Source: Bacteroidaceae bacterium
Lineage (GTDB): Bacteria; Bacteroidota; Bacteroidia; Bacteroidales; Bacteroidaceae
Length of the DNA stretch: 64,000 nt
Direction: 5' to 3'
Assembly: GCA_017541265.1 (NCBI GenBank)
Contig: JAFXZK010000022.1
Location: 1-64,000, forward strand
Shown: positions 34,545 through 42,061 of the stretch, piece after piece
Position numbering within the stretch: position 1 is the first letter of the stretch
Layout of the letters: each line of letters starts with the position of its first letter
Position numbers and translations under genes: made by a program
The notes under the pieces: model-generated
What the model was told of the DNA's origin: nothing
Seen by the model: the letters and a program-made list of their open reading frames with translations, nothing else
Databases searched by the model: none

Positions 34545-37103
34545 TTCGAGCCAGTTGGTGCCCCAGCCGCAGTCGGCGATGAGGGGGACGCTGAGCGAAG
34601 CAGCACCTTGCATTTCTTCTATGACGAGACTCTGTAGGCGCTCCTTTTCTTCGGGCAGGACAGAGAAGTTGAGTTCGTCGTGAACTTGCAGTATCATCTT
34701 TGACTTCAAGCCTTCTTCCTTCATGCGACGATTGACACGAATCATCGCTATCTTGATGATGTCGGCTGCAGAACCTTGTATTGGAGCATTGATGGCGTTG
34801 CGTTCAGCGTAACCGCGAACAACCGAATTGTTCGAGTTGATGTCCGGCAACTGGCAGCGACGGTGGAAGATGGTCTCTGCATAACCCTTCTCGCGAACCA
34901 TCTCGATACTTTTCTCCATGTAAGCTTTCACGCCAGGGTAGGTGACGAAGTACTCGTCAATGAGCTGTTTGGCTTCCGTTCTCGACACGCCCAGCCGCTC
35001 TGCCAGCCCGAAGGCGCTGATACCGTAGATGATGCCGAAGTTGGCAGTTTTGGCCTTTCGCCGTTCGTCTGAAGTGACTTCCTCAAGTGGCTTCTTGAAT
35101 ATCTTTGCCGCCGTTGCCGCATGAATGTCGTTGCCTTGCAGGAAAGCCTCAATGAGGTTGGGGTCCCCGCTGAGGTGCGCCATGATGCGAAGCTCGATTT
35201 GGCTGTAGTCGGCACTGAAGAATAGCTGTCCCGGATAAGGGATAAAGGCCTTGCGAACCTCCTTGCCCTGTGCCTCGCGGACAGGGATGTTCTGTAGGTT
35301 GGGGTTCGACGAAGAGAGTCGACCCGTGGCTGTAACAGTCTGATTGAACGACGTGTGGATGTGTCCAGTCTGTGGATTGATGAGTTGCGGCAGGGCATCT
35401 ATGTAGGTGCTCAGCAGCTTCTTCAGTCCTCTGTAGTCGAGAATCTTGCCGACAATCGGGTGCTTCCGCTTCAAGGCCTCCAGCACCTCCTCGTTCGTGA
35501 CGTATTGTCCAGTCTTTGTCTTCTTGGCTTTGCTGTCGAGTTTGAGTGTGTCGAAGAGCACTTCGCCTACTTGCTTGGGGCTGGAGATGTTGAAGTCGAT
35601 GCCGGCAAGGGCGTGTATCTCCTTTTCGAGGCTCAGCATCTGTTCGGTGAAGAGGCGGCTTGTCTCCTTCAGTCCCTCTGTGTCAATCATCACGCCAGCC
35701 TCTTCCATTTCAGCAAGGACAGGCATCAAGGGCATTTCTATGTCTGTGAAGAGGCTCCAAAGCCCTTCTTGCCTGAGTTCTGCTTCAAGGCATTGTTTCA
35801 GTCCCAGCACGTCTTTGCAGCCATAGACAGAAAGCAGATAGTCGAGATAGTGCCGCATTTCGGGGTGCAGCAGGTAGTGCGCTATCTCGGTATCGAACAT
35901 AGGCTTTTCCGTCAGTCCTTGCGCCTTCAGTTCCTTCCAGCTTGCCTTCAGGTTGTGGCCGACCACGATTCCGTTTTCAAGGACAAAGTGTGTGTCTGGA
36001 AACGAGGCCTGCTTAGTTGGCGAATTAGGCGTGTCTAGTTGACCAATTAGGCGTGTTGTGTTGGCCGACGTAACGTGCTGTGTTGTTTCGCTCATGCTGA
36101 AGAGGTCGAGCTGCACAGGCTGTGCTTCTTCCTTTTGGGAAGCAGGGATGGGGCTGCTGTTGAACAGGTCGAGTTGCATCGAGCCATCGTTGTTTTTGAC
36201 TGGTTGGTTCTCTTCCTCCTTTTGGGAGGCTGGGAGGGGGCTTTTTTTGTTCAGCAGCTGCCAGAACTCCAAGCGCTTGTAAAGCTCCTGAAGCTTGTCG
36301 TAATCAGGTTCACAGACTTGCAGCATATCCATATCAAGGCTGATAGGAACCTCCTTACAGATAGTTGCCAGCCACTTGCTTTGCTTGATTTGTTCTGTGT
36401 TTGCCTCAACCTTTTCCTTCAGCGCACCCTTCAGTTTGTCGGTTGATGCCAAGAGGTTCTCGATGCTTCCGTACTCTTCGATGAGCTTCTGCGCCGTCTT
36501 CTCCCCTACCCCTGGGCAGCCGGGAATGTTATCGACGGCATCCCCCATCAGTCCTAACATGTCGATGACCTGCAAGGGCGACTGCAATCCCCACTTCTTC
36601 TTCACTTCCTCTACGCCCAGAATCTCTGCCTCGCTGTTCTTTCCAACCGGCGGACGATACATCTTGACGCGCTCCGTGACGAGCTGCCCATAGTCCTTGT
36701 CGGGCGTCATCATATAGGTCTCGATGCCCTTCTCGTCTGCCTGATGCGCGAGGGTACCAATGACATCGTCCGCCTCGTATCCCTGCACTTCGAGCACAGG
36801 AATGTTGTATGCCGCAAGAATCTCCTTGATGACCGGCACGGCGAAGCGTATTGCCTCGGGCGTTTCCTCTCGCTGTGCCTTGTACTGGGGGAAGGCTTCG
36901 TGGCGAAAAGTCCCGCCGTGAGGGTCGAAGGCAACGCCCAAATGCGTTGGCTTCTCCTTGGCAATGACCTCTTCCAGCGTGTTGACAAAACCGAGGATGG
37001 CCGACGTGTTCTCGCCCTTCGAGTTGATTCGCGGGTTCTTTATAAAAGCATAATATGCACGGTAAATGAGTGCGTAAGCGTCCAGTAAATAGAGTTTCTG
37101 CAT
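34536..37103 (-). CDS. polA: DNA polymerase I with a degenerate 3'-5' exonuclease region
   Basis: 855 residues from the ATG at 37103; the TTG before it is also in frame. The 5' nuclease domain covers residues ~1-285 (YALIYRAYYAFIK, GYEADDVIGTLA, GLMGDAVDNIPGCPGVG). The polymerase domain covers ~470-856 with motif A SADYSQIELRIMAHLSGD, motif B RRKAKTANFGIIYG and motif C LQVHDELNFSV. It fills gaps and removes RNA primers. The middle is unusual. The first catalytic (DxE) strand of the proofreading domain is missing, leaving only VVGHNLKASW through FDTEIAHYLL, so proofreading is probably lost. The linker before it is built from repeat-encoded peptide carrying two QLDLF motifs (about 311-315 and 332-336), which match the sliding-clamp-binding consensus. 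Confidence 0.95.
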   Translation of the reverse strand: MQKLYLLDAYALIYRAYYAFIKNPRINSKGENTSAILGFVNTLEEVIAKEKPTHLGVAFDPHGGTFRHEAFPQYKAQREETPEAIRFAVPVIKEILAAYNIPVLEVQGYEADDVIGTLAHQADEKGIETYMMTPDKDYGQLVTERVKMYRPPVGKNSEAEILGVEEVKKKWGLQSPLQVIDMLGLMGDAVDNIPGCPGVGEKTAQKLIEEYGSIENLLASTDKLKGALKEKVEANTEQIKQSKWLATICKEVPISLDMDMLQVCEPDYDKLQELYKRLEFWQLLNKKSPLPASQKEEENQPVKNNDGSMQLDLFNSSPIPASQKEEAQPVQLDLFSMSETTQHVTSANTTRLIGQLDTPNSPTKQASFPDTHFVLENGIVVGHNLKASWKELKAQGLTEKPMFDTEIAHYLLHPEMRHYLDYLLSVYGCKDVLGLKQCLEAELRQEGLWSLFTDIEMPLMPVLAEMEEAGVMIDTEGLKETSRLFTEQMLSLEKEIHALAGIDFNISSPKQVGEVLFDTLKLDSKAKKTKTGQYVTNEEVLEALKRKHPIVGKILDYRGLKKLLSTYIDALPQLINPQTGHIHTSFNQTVTATGRLSSSNPNLQNIPVREAQGKEVRKAFIPYPGQLFFSADYSQIELRIMAHLSGDPNLIEAFLQGNDIHAATAAKIFKKPLEEVTSDERRKAKTANFGIIYGISAFGLAERLGVSRTEAKQLIDEYFVTYPGVKAYMEKSIEMVREKGYAETIFHRRCQLPDINSNNSVVRGYAERNAINAPIQGSAADIIKIAMIRVNRRMKEEGLKSKMILQVHDELNFSVLPEEKERLQSLVIEEMQGAASLSVPLIADCGWGTNWLEAH
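36001..36088. repeat. In-frame 22-bp tandem units inside polA
   Basis: AATTAGGCGTGTCTAGTTGA and AATTAGGCGTGTTGTGTTGG begin two adjacent 22-bp units (36023-36044, 36045-36066), with more degenerate units on each side. They encode the region around TTRLIGQLDTPNSPTK. The units belong to the same family as the intergenic array at 50349-50459 and the unit in mnmG. Confidence 0.75.
36127..36242. repeat. Two in-frame C-rich hairpin elements inside polA
   Basis: Copies at 36127-36156 (CTTCCTTTTGGGAAGC with a GGGATGGGGCT tail) and 36214-36242 (CCTCCTTTTGGGAGGC with a GGGAGGGGGCT tail) encode near-identical peptides SPIPASQKEE and SPLPASQKEE. One QLDLF clamp-binding motif is encoded beside each copy. 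Confidence 0.88.
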
Positions 37104-37232
37104 CAATCAATTAAGGTTGAGAAGTTGAAAAGTTCAAATAATTAAAAGGTTGTCAGTGCAAAGTTACGAAATAATTCTCAATTCTTCTTTCTTTTTAACT
37201 CTTTAACTTTTCAACTTTTCAACTTTTCTTTG

Positions 37233-37240
37233 TACCTTTG
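37233..37240 (+). promoter_or_regulatory. -7 promoter element upstream of the polyprenyl synthase gene
   Basis: TACCTTTG directly followed by CACCC, about 20 bp before the ATG. The -33 position is covered by CAACTTTT-type repeats (37198-37228) and has no clear TTTG. Confidence 0.55.
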
Positions 37241-37259
37241 CACCCTAAAGATGCAATAA

Positions 37260-38231
37260 ATGGACGTACTTGACAAGATAAAGGCTCCTGTTGCGGCCGA
37301 AATGGAGCAATTCCGCGAAGCTTTCCGACAGACGCTCTACAGCGACAATCCTTTGCTGGAACAGGTCGTGGAGCATCTGCTCAAGGCACCGGGCAAGCAG
37401 CTCCGCCCCATGCTTGTGATGCTTGCAGCCCGTATGGTGGGCAAGGTTGACGAAAAGGTCATCCGTGTGGCTTTGGCTCTTGAGATGCTCCACACGGCCT
37501 CGCTTGTACACGATGATGTGGTGGACGAGAGCGACCGCCGTCGCGGACAGGCTTCTGTCAATGCCTTTCTCTCCAATCAGGTGGCAGTCTTGGCCGGCGA
37601 CTTTATCCTGAGCAAGGCGCTGGAATGTGCTGCCCTGACCGATGATGTGCGTGTGGTGCGATACATCTCGCAGCTCGGTCAGTCGCTTGCCGACGGCGAA
37701 CTGTTGCAGCTTGACAATCAAGACTCTAAGGTGCTGTCGGAAGCCGTTTACTTCGACATCATCGGCCGCAAGACGGCAAGCCTCTTTTCCCTCTGTGCCC
37801 GTCTGGGTGCTTTGGCAGCAGGCGGTTCGGAAGCCGATTCAGAGCGTTTGGCACGGTTCGGCAAGCTCATCGGCATCTGTTTCCAGTTGAAGGACGATGT
37901 CTTCGACTATGGCACAGCAGAGGTGGGCAAGCCTCTCGGCAACGACATGAAGGAGGGCAAGCTCACGCTGCCTGCCATCTATGCCGTGAAGCACAGCGAC
38001 AGCGAAGCAATGCAAGAGCTGGCCCTGAAGGTTCGCCGTCGCGAAGCAAGTGCCGAAGAGATACAGCAGCTCATTGATTTCACGATAAGTGCAGGCGGAC
38101 TGGAGTATGTCCAATGGCACATGAAGGATATGCAGCGCATGGCCGACGGCCTTATCGACGACACACGCGACGCCTCCATCACCGAATCCTTGCACCTTCT
38201 CGCCGCCTTCGTCGCGGAGCGTGTATTCTGA
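37260..38231 (+). CDS. Polyprenyl diphosphate synthase
   Basis: 323 residues, an all-helical trans-prenyltransferase. It extends isoprenoid chains by adding isopentenyl diphosphate; the product is probably the long side chain of menaquinone, inferred from the length and general family. The first aspartate-rich motif is LVHDDVVDESDRRRG and the second is FQLKDDVFDYG. GKQLRPMLVMLAARM carries the substrate-binding Lys and Arg. No partner subunit is nearby. The gene ends just before a 22-bp tandem array and is convergent with the Tat-exported oxidoreductase. Confidence 0.93.
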   Translation: MDVLDKIKAPVAAEMEQFREAFRQTLYSDNPLLEQVVEHLLKAPGKQLRPMLVMLAARMVGKVDEKVIRVALALEMLHTASLVHDDVVDESDRRRGQASVNAFLSNQVAVLAGDFILSKALECAALTDDVRVVRYISQLGQSLADGELLQLDNQDSKVLSEAVYFDIIGRKTASLFSLCARLGALAAGGSEADSERLARFGKLIGICFQLKDDVFDYGTAEVGKPLGNDMKEGKLTLPAIYAVKHSDSEAMQELALKVRRREASAEEIQQLIDFTISAGGLEYVQWHMKDMQRMADGLIDDTRDASITESLHLLAAFVAERVF

Positions 38232-38248
38232 CCTCCTGCAGGGGTAAA

Positions 38249-38383
38249 AATAAGTCCGTGTACTTATTGCCGTAAGTACACGGACTTATTGTCATAAGTA
38301 CATGGACTTATTGTCATAAGTACATGGACTTATTGTCGTAAGTACACGGACTTATTGTCGTAAGTACACGGACTTATTTTCGT
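38249..38383. repeat. Array of 22-bp palindromic units
   Basis: Five direct units of 22 bp (from 38273 to 38382, core AAGTACACGGACTTATTGTC with ACAC/ACAT variation) follow one inverted unit (AAGTCCGTGTACTT, from 38252). Each unit contains a dyad, AAGT...ACTT. The array fills the gap between two convergent genes. The same unit family forms the terminator at 28607-28687. Confidence 0.95.
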
Positions 38384-38404
38384 AACGATACGCGGTGTCT
38401 GTTT

Positions 38405-39781
38405 TTAACCCCTTCTTTCCAGGTACGGAAGGGTGTACGGACGGCGGTAATCATAGTAGTAGAGCCGGTGTGCGAAGGCTTCCTTGTCGCCTTCGAAGGA
38501 GAGGGTTGCTGGATTCCAATGCACGGGACGGTTCAGTTCGCGGGCAATGTTGAAGATGCAGCAGAGTGTGTTCGTGCTGCAGCCGTACTCGACGGGCGCA
38601 ATAGGATCCTTGTGCTCACGAATGGCGTCGATGAAGTTCTGCATGTGAGGCGAACTTACTTCGTACTGCCCGGCGGCAATGTCCTCCTGCTGCTTCTTGA
38701 GCTTCTTGCTGTCGGAGCACTCGATGTAGCCGCGTGCGACGCTCAGCCAGCCGTCGTCGCCGATGAATTTGATGCCCTTGTCATTCGGGTTCTTGGTGAA
38801 CGGACGCTCCTGCATGATGATGCCGTTGGCGTACTTCATCGTGGCATATTCGGCTCCGTTATAGCCTTGAGGAATGAACTCGACAGGTCCAGAGCCGTCC
38901 ATGCCGATGGCTGCTTGCGCGATATCGTACATGTGTGCGCCCCAGTCGGCAGGGAATCCGTTGCCCGTCTCAGCGTACCAGCGCCAAGCGCCCCACAGCG
39001 ACTCGTTCTTGTCGGGGTCGAGCGTGACGACCGGACAGATGTCGGGGTGGTAATGTATCTTCGGGTCGTTGAGCGGGCCGAGCCAGAGGTTGAAGTTGAG
39101 ATTGTCGGGTACAGGCATTTCGGGCAGGTCGAAAGGCTTTGGCGGGTCGCCCACGCGGACGTGTATCTCCTTGATGTCCCCAATGGCGCCGCTGCGCACC
39201 ATAGCAATGGCGGTCTGGAACTCCGAGCTGCTGCGCTGCTGGCTTCCCATCTGGAGAATGCGGTTGTTGGCTCTCACGGCACGCTGCACGGCCAGACCCT
39301 CAGTCACGGTATACGCCAGTGGCTTCTGCAGGTAGACGTCCTTGCCAGCCTGTAACGAATGGATGGCTACAAGGGCGTGCCAGTGGTCGGGCGTCGCTAT
39401 CTCGATGGCATCGATGTCCTTTCGCTCAAGCATCCGCTCGTATTCCTCATAGACGTCGCAGCGTACGGGCATCGACTTTTCTTTCTGCCACTTGGTGACG
39501 TAGCGGCGGAAGCGTTCGCGCTTGATGCTGTCAACATCGCAGCAGGCGGCGACCTGCACGCCCGGACATGCCGAGAAGCTGCGGAAGTCGCTGCATCCTT
39601 GCTGCCCTAAGCCTACGAAACCCAGCACGACGCGGTCGCTCGGGGCAATCCGCACGCCGTCCAACGTGAAGCTGGGCAGTATCATAAACCCAGCGATACC
39701 AGTGCCCGCAGCAGTCAGGAACTGCCGCCGCGACATGGATTTACTTTCTTTCTGGTTTGTCTTGATTGTTTTTTTGTTCAT
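38405..39781 (-). CDS. Tat-exported Gfo/Idh/MocA-family oxidoreductase
   Basis: 458 residues with a twin-arginine signal (SMSRRQFLTAAGTGIAGF), so it is folded with its cofactor before export to the periplasm. The Rossmann fold is marked by VVLGFVGLGQQG and the family's catalytic region by LQKPLAYTV (the EKP-like line). The C-terminal half (GNGFPADWGAHMYDIAQAAIG) is of the type common in Bacteroidetes. Such proteins oxidise or epimerise sugars or inositol, and one related group (GH109) cleaves glycosides through a NAD-bound intermediate. The substrate is unknown. It is a single gene, not near a sugar cluster. Confidence 0.9.
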   Translation of the reverse strand: MNKKTIKTNQKESKSMSRRQFLTAAGTGIAGFMILPSFTLDGVRIAPSDRVVLGFVGLGQQGCSDFRSFSACPGVQVAACCDVDSIKRERFRRYVTKWQKEKSMPVRCDVYEEYERMLERKDIDAIEIATPDHWHALVAIHSLQAGKDVYLQKPLAYTVTEGLAVQRAVRANNRILQMGSQQRSSSEFQTAIAMVRSGAIGDIKEIHVRVGDPPKPFDLPEMPVPDNLNFNLWLGPLNDPKIHYHPDICPVVTLDPDKNESLWGAWRWYAETGNGFPADWGAHMYDIAQAAIGMDGSGPVEFIPQGYNGAEYATMKYANGIIMQERPFTKNPNDKGIKFIGDDGWLSVARGYIECSDSKKLKKQQEDIAAGQYEVSSPHMQNFIDAIREHKDPIAPVEYGCSTNTLCCIFNIARELNRPVHWNPATLSFEGDKEAFAHRLYYYDYRRPYTLPYLERRG

Positions 39782-39866
39782 GGTGATAAAGGTTAATAAT
39801 TAGCTGTTTCTCGCTACAAAGTTAAACAAAAAAGCTTTATTAACCAACAATAACCGAAAATAATCG

Positions 39867-39874
39867 TACCTTTG
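39867..39874 (+). promoter_or_regulatory. -7 promoter element upstream of gluQ
   Basis: TACCTTTG followed by CGACAG, 73 bp upstream of the start codon. An inverted-repeat arm lies between it and the gene, so that arm would be part of the transcript leader. Confidence 0.5.
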
Positions 39875-39892
39875 CGACAGGAAAGGCCATTC

Positions 39893-39946
39893 AGATAATT
39901 CTGATTACTCCGATTACTCAGAATACTCCGATTATTCCGATAAGAT
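39893..39946. repeat. Arm of a distant inverted repeat (9-bp ATTACTCCG units), left copy
   Basis: TGATTACTCCGATTACTCAG then AATACTCCGATTATTCCG is built from 9-bp units. The reverse complement, with one unit fewer, occurs at about 43307-43346, on the other side of gluQ, the RAYT gene and the SpmA/B-type gene. Confidence 0.85.
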
Positions 39947-40870
39947 ATGATAACAGGCCGCTTCGCTCCTTCGCCCACAGGCCGCATGCACCTCGGCAAT
40001 GTGTTTTGTGCTTTGCTTTCGTGGCTTTCCGCCAAGAGCAAGGGCGGGCAGTGGCGGTTGCGCATCGAGGATCTCGACCCTCAGCGTTCACGTCGCGACT
40101 TTGCCTTGCAGTTGATGGACGACCTGCAGTGGCTCGGCTTGCCCTGGGACGGCGAGGTAGTGTGGCAAAGTCAGCGCAGCGACATCTACGAGCACTATCT
40201 TCGCCTGTTGCAGGACGCAGGTCTCACCTACCCTTGCTTCTGTACGCGGGCCGACATCATGGCAACGCAAGCGCCTCACGAAACGGACGGACGCATCGTC
40301 TATGCCGGCACTTGCAGGGGCAAAATTCTCGATGAAACCTTGAAACACACGCCGTCTGCCATCCGCCTCATCGTGCCGGACGAGGTCATTTCCTTTTGCG
40401 ATGGGCATTATGGCGAGCAGCAGGTCAACCTTGCGAAGCATTGTGGCGACTACATTGTCCGACGCAAGGATGGAGCCTGGGCTTATCAGTTGGCAGTCGT
40501 GGTTGACGATGCCCTTATGGGTGTCACAGAGGTTGTCCGCGGTCGCGACCTCCTGCTCAGTACTCCTCAACAGATACATTTGCGCCAGACCATTGAGTCA
40601 TTTTCACCTTTTCACCTTTTCCATTTTTCACCTTTTTATTTTCACCATCCTCTCTTAATCAACGAAAGCGGCCAGCGCCTCTGCAAGCGCGACCGCTCCC
40701 TCGACCTTTCTGTCCTTCGCGAGAAGCATAAAACTCCCGATAAAATCATCGGTTTTCTCGCTTCCATCTCCGGCATTCTCCCCTCCCCCACTCCTGTCAA
40801 GCCCCAAGACCTCCTGCCCCTCTTCTCTTGGCAAAACGTCCCGAAAGCCGACATCATAGCCTCTGTATAA
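39947..40870 (+). CDS. gluQ: Glutamyl-Q tRNA(Asp) synthetase
   Basis: 307 residues. It resembles the catalytic half of glutamyl-tRNA synthetase without an anticodon-binding domain and attaches glutamate to queuosine in tRNA(Asp). FAPSPTGRMHLGNVF carries the HIGH-like motif and RLRIEDLDPQRS the glutamate site. A zinc site is suggested by YPCFCTRADI and AGTCRGK. The KMSKS-like position reads LCKRDRSLDL. A phenylalanine- and histidine-rich peptide of about 15 residues (SPFHLFHFSPFYF) in the second half is encoded by TTTTCACC repeats and replaces the usual loop before HHPLLIN. Activity with this insert is uncertain, though the frame is intact. Confidence 0.88.
   Translation: MITGRFAPSPTGRMHLGNVFCALLSWLSAKSKGGQWRLRIEDLDPQRSRRDFALQLMDDLQWLGLPWDGEVVWQSQRSDIYEHYLRLLQDAGLTYPCFCTRADIMATQAPHETDGRIVYAGTCRGKILDETLKHTPSAIRLIVPDEVISFCDGHYGEQQVNLAKHCGDYIVRRKDGAWAYQLAVVVDDALMGVTEVVRGRDLLLSTPQQIHLRQTIESFSPFHLFHFSPFYFHHPLLINESGQRLCKRDRSLDLSVLREKHKTPDKIIGFLASISGILPSPTPVKPQDLLPLFSWQNVPKADIIASV
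40600..40647 (+). repeat. In-frame TTTTCACC repeat inside gluQ
   Basis: TTTTCACCTTTTCACCTTTT and following degenerate units occupy 48 bp and are translated as a Phe/His-rich peptide. The unit matches the repeats at 12803-12926, 19950-19986, 22505-22575 and 46745-46775. Confidence 0.88.
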
Positions 40871-40924
40871 AATAAAGGCGTTCTCCTATGGCAATAAAGG
40901 CACGTTCTTCGTAGGGAGACACTG

Positions 40925-40953
40925 CCGCGAAGGAGAAGCTTCGGGCACGGCGG
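40925..40953. repeat. REP-like hairpin directly after the RAYT stop codon
   Basis: GCGAAGGAGAAGCTTCGGGC followed by ACGGCGGC. The stem GAAG...CTTC is followed by a conserved GGGCACGGCGGC tail. It matches the two copies at 41572-41633 in the same orientation and ends two bases from the RAYT stop (40956). Confidence 0.9.
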
Positions 40954-40955
40954 CT

Positions 40956-42059
40956 TTACTTCAGGTGGCTGTAGCTGACAATCCGCATCTCGGTGGCAGT
41001 GCAGATTTCTTTGGCGAGGTCGTTGAGGTGGTGGAAGCGGGCATAGTCGCTGGTGCCGTCGTTTTGCCAGGGGGCAAGGATGAGCAGGCGACCAGAGGCG
41101 CAGGCATAGAAGCGGCGCTGCGAGGGCTTCCAGTATTCGCCGATGGGTTCTTTCTGCAGGAGGATAAGGGGAAGGCTGGCTTCGAGGGCATCATTGACAA
41201 TGAGGCTTTCGCCTTTCGATATGCCCGGCGTGACAAGGACGGTGCCTTCTTCTGCCAGTTGCAAAAGGCGAAGGCGCTCCTGTTGGTATGCCTCGGTGGT
41301 TTCTGTGGGCTGGCCTGTCGCTGCATCCTTGCGGTGGAAGAAGACTTGTTCCTTCAGGGGGTACTTCAGCAGGAAGAGGTTGCCAAAGGCGGCATATTCA
41401 CGGCCAGCAATCCACAAGTGCAGCTGCCGCTCCATGAGCTTCGGGCATTCCTGACGGATGCGGGCGCGGAGAGGGTTCTCGGCCATATAGCGCTTGATGT
41501 TCTCAAGCATACCGGGGCGGTTGATGATGCGGTCGTGGTAGCCCTTCTGGAAAAGGACGGGGCGGCGGATTCCCGAGGGAGAAGCCTCGGGCACGGCAGC
41601 GGAACCCGAAGGAGAAGCTTCGGGCACGGCGGCAGGGGCGGCTGTGCCCATCGCTTCTCCGATGGGGGCAATGGGGTTCAGCGCCCACCAGGCGCGGGTG
41701 CAGCCCGTCTTGAAGCCGCGAACAATCGAGCCGAGGTGCTTGCCCTCTGGCAGGGTTTCCTTTACCCATATAAGCAGATGGATGTGGTCGGGCATGATGC
41801 AAATGCGCCATACCTCTGCCATAGGGTAGTAATGGTTGATTTTCTTTGTTTCCTCTTCCTGTACTTGCCGTCCAAGTTCAGAAAGCACAACATGCGGTGC
41901 CTCGCTTGTACCGGGCTTTCCCCTTGCGCTGCCTTCTATGTGGCCGAATACTGGTTGCCGTCCCTCTACGACAACCGTCACCATATATAGCCCCTTCTCC
42001 CGATAGTCGTGGCTGAAGGAACGCCGATGCTGGTTGTGTATGGTTTCGCACCGCACCAT
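40956..42059 (-). CDS. REP-associated tyrosine transposase (RAYT) with a DprA-like C-terminal domain
   Basis: 367 residues. The N-terminal Y1 transposase domain contains the HUH motif MPDHIHLLI (His at about 92 and 94) and the catalytic tyrosine in KGYHDRIIN (about 174), with the family start HRRSFSHDYREKGLYMVTV. RAYTs nick single-stranded DNA at REP hairpins. A ~150-residue C-terminal extension (VLVTPGISKGESLIVNDAL, LPLILLQ, GRLLILAPW) resembles a Rossmann-like DprA/SMF domain; that match is by eye. Residues ~139-163 are two repeats of AAVPEASPSG encoded by REP-like hairpins lying between the HUH and Tyr motifs. A third copy follows the stop codon. The gene starts 2 bp after the SpmA/B gene and is probably transcribed from it. 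Confidence 0.88.
   Translation of the reverse strand: MVRCETIHNQHRRSFSHDYREKGLYMVTVVVEGRQPVFGHIEGSARGKPGTSEAPHVVLSELGRQVQEEETKKINHYYPMAEVWRICIMPDHIHLLIWVKETLPEGKHLGSIVRGFKTGCTRAWWALNPIAPIGEAMGTAAPAAVPEASPSGSAAVPEASPSGIRRPVLFQKGYHDRIINRPGMLENIKRYMAENPLRARIRQECPKLMERQLHLWIAGREYAAFGNLFLLKYPLKEQVFFHRKDAATGQPTETTEAYQQERLRLLQLAEEGTVLVTPGISKGESLIVNDALEASLPLILLQKEPIGEYWKPSQRRFYACASGRLLILAPWQNDGTSDYARFHHLNDLAKEICTATEMRIVSYSHLK
41572..41633. repeat. Two REP-like hairpins inside the RAYT reading frame
   Basis: Copies at 41572-41600 (CCCGAGGGAGAAGCCTCGGG, then CACGGCAGC) and 41605-41633 (CCCGAAGGAGAAGCTTCGGG, then CACGGCGGC). The stems differ by a compensating pair of bases (GAGG/CCTC against GAAG/CTTC). 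Both are in frame and in the same orientation as the copy at 40925. Confidence 0.93.
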
Positions 42060-42061
42060 CC

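Noticed and set aside
38249..38383. Possible CRISPR array
   Set aside because: The 22-bp units follow each other without spacers and no cas gene is present. The same applies to 50349-50459.
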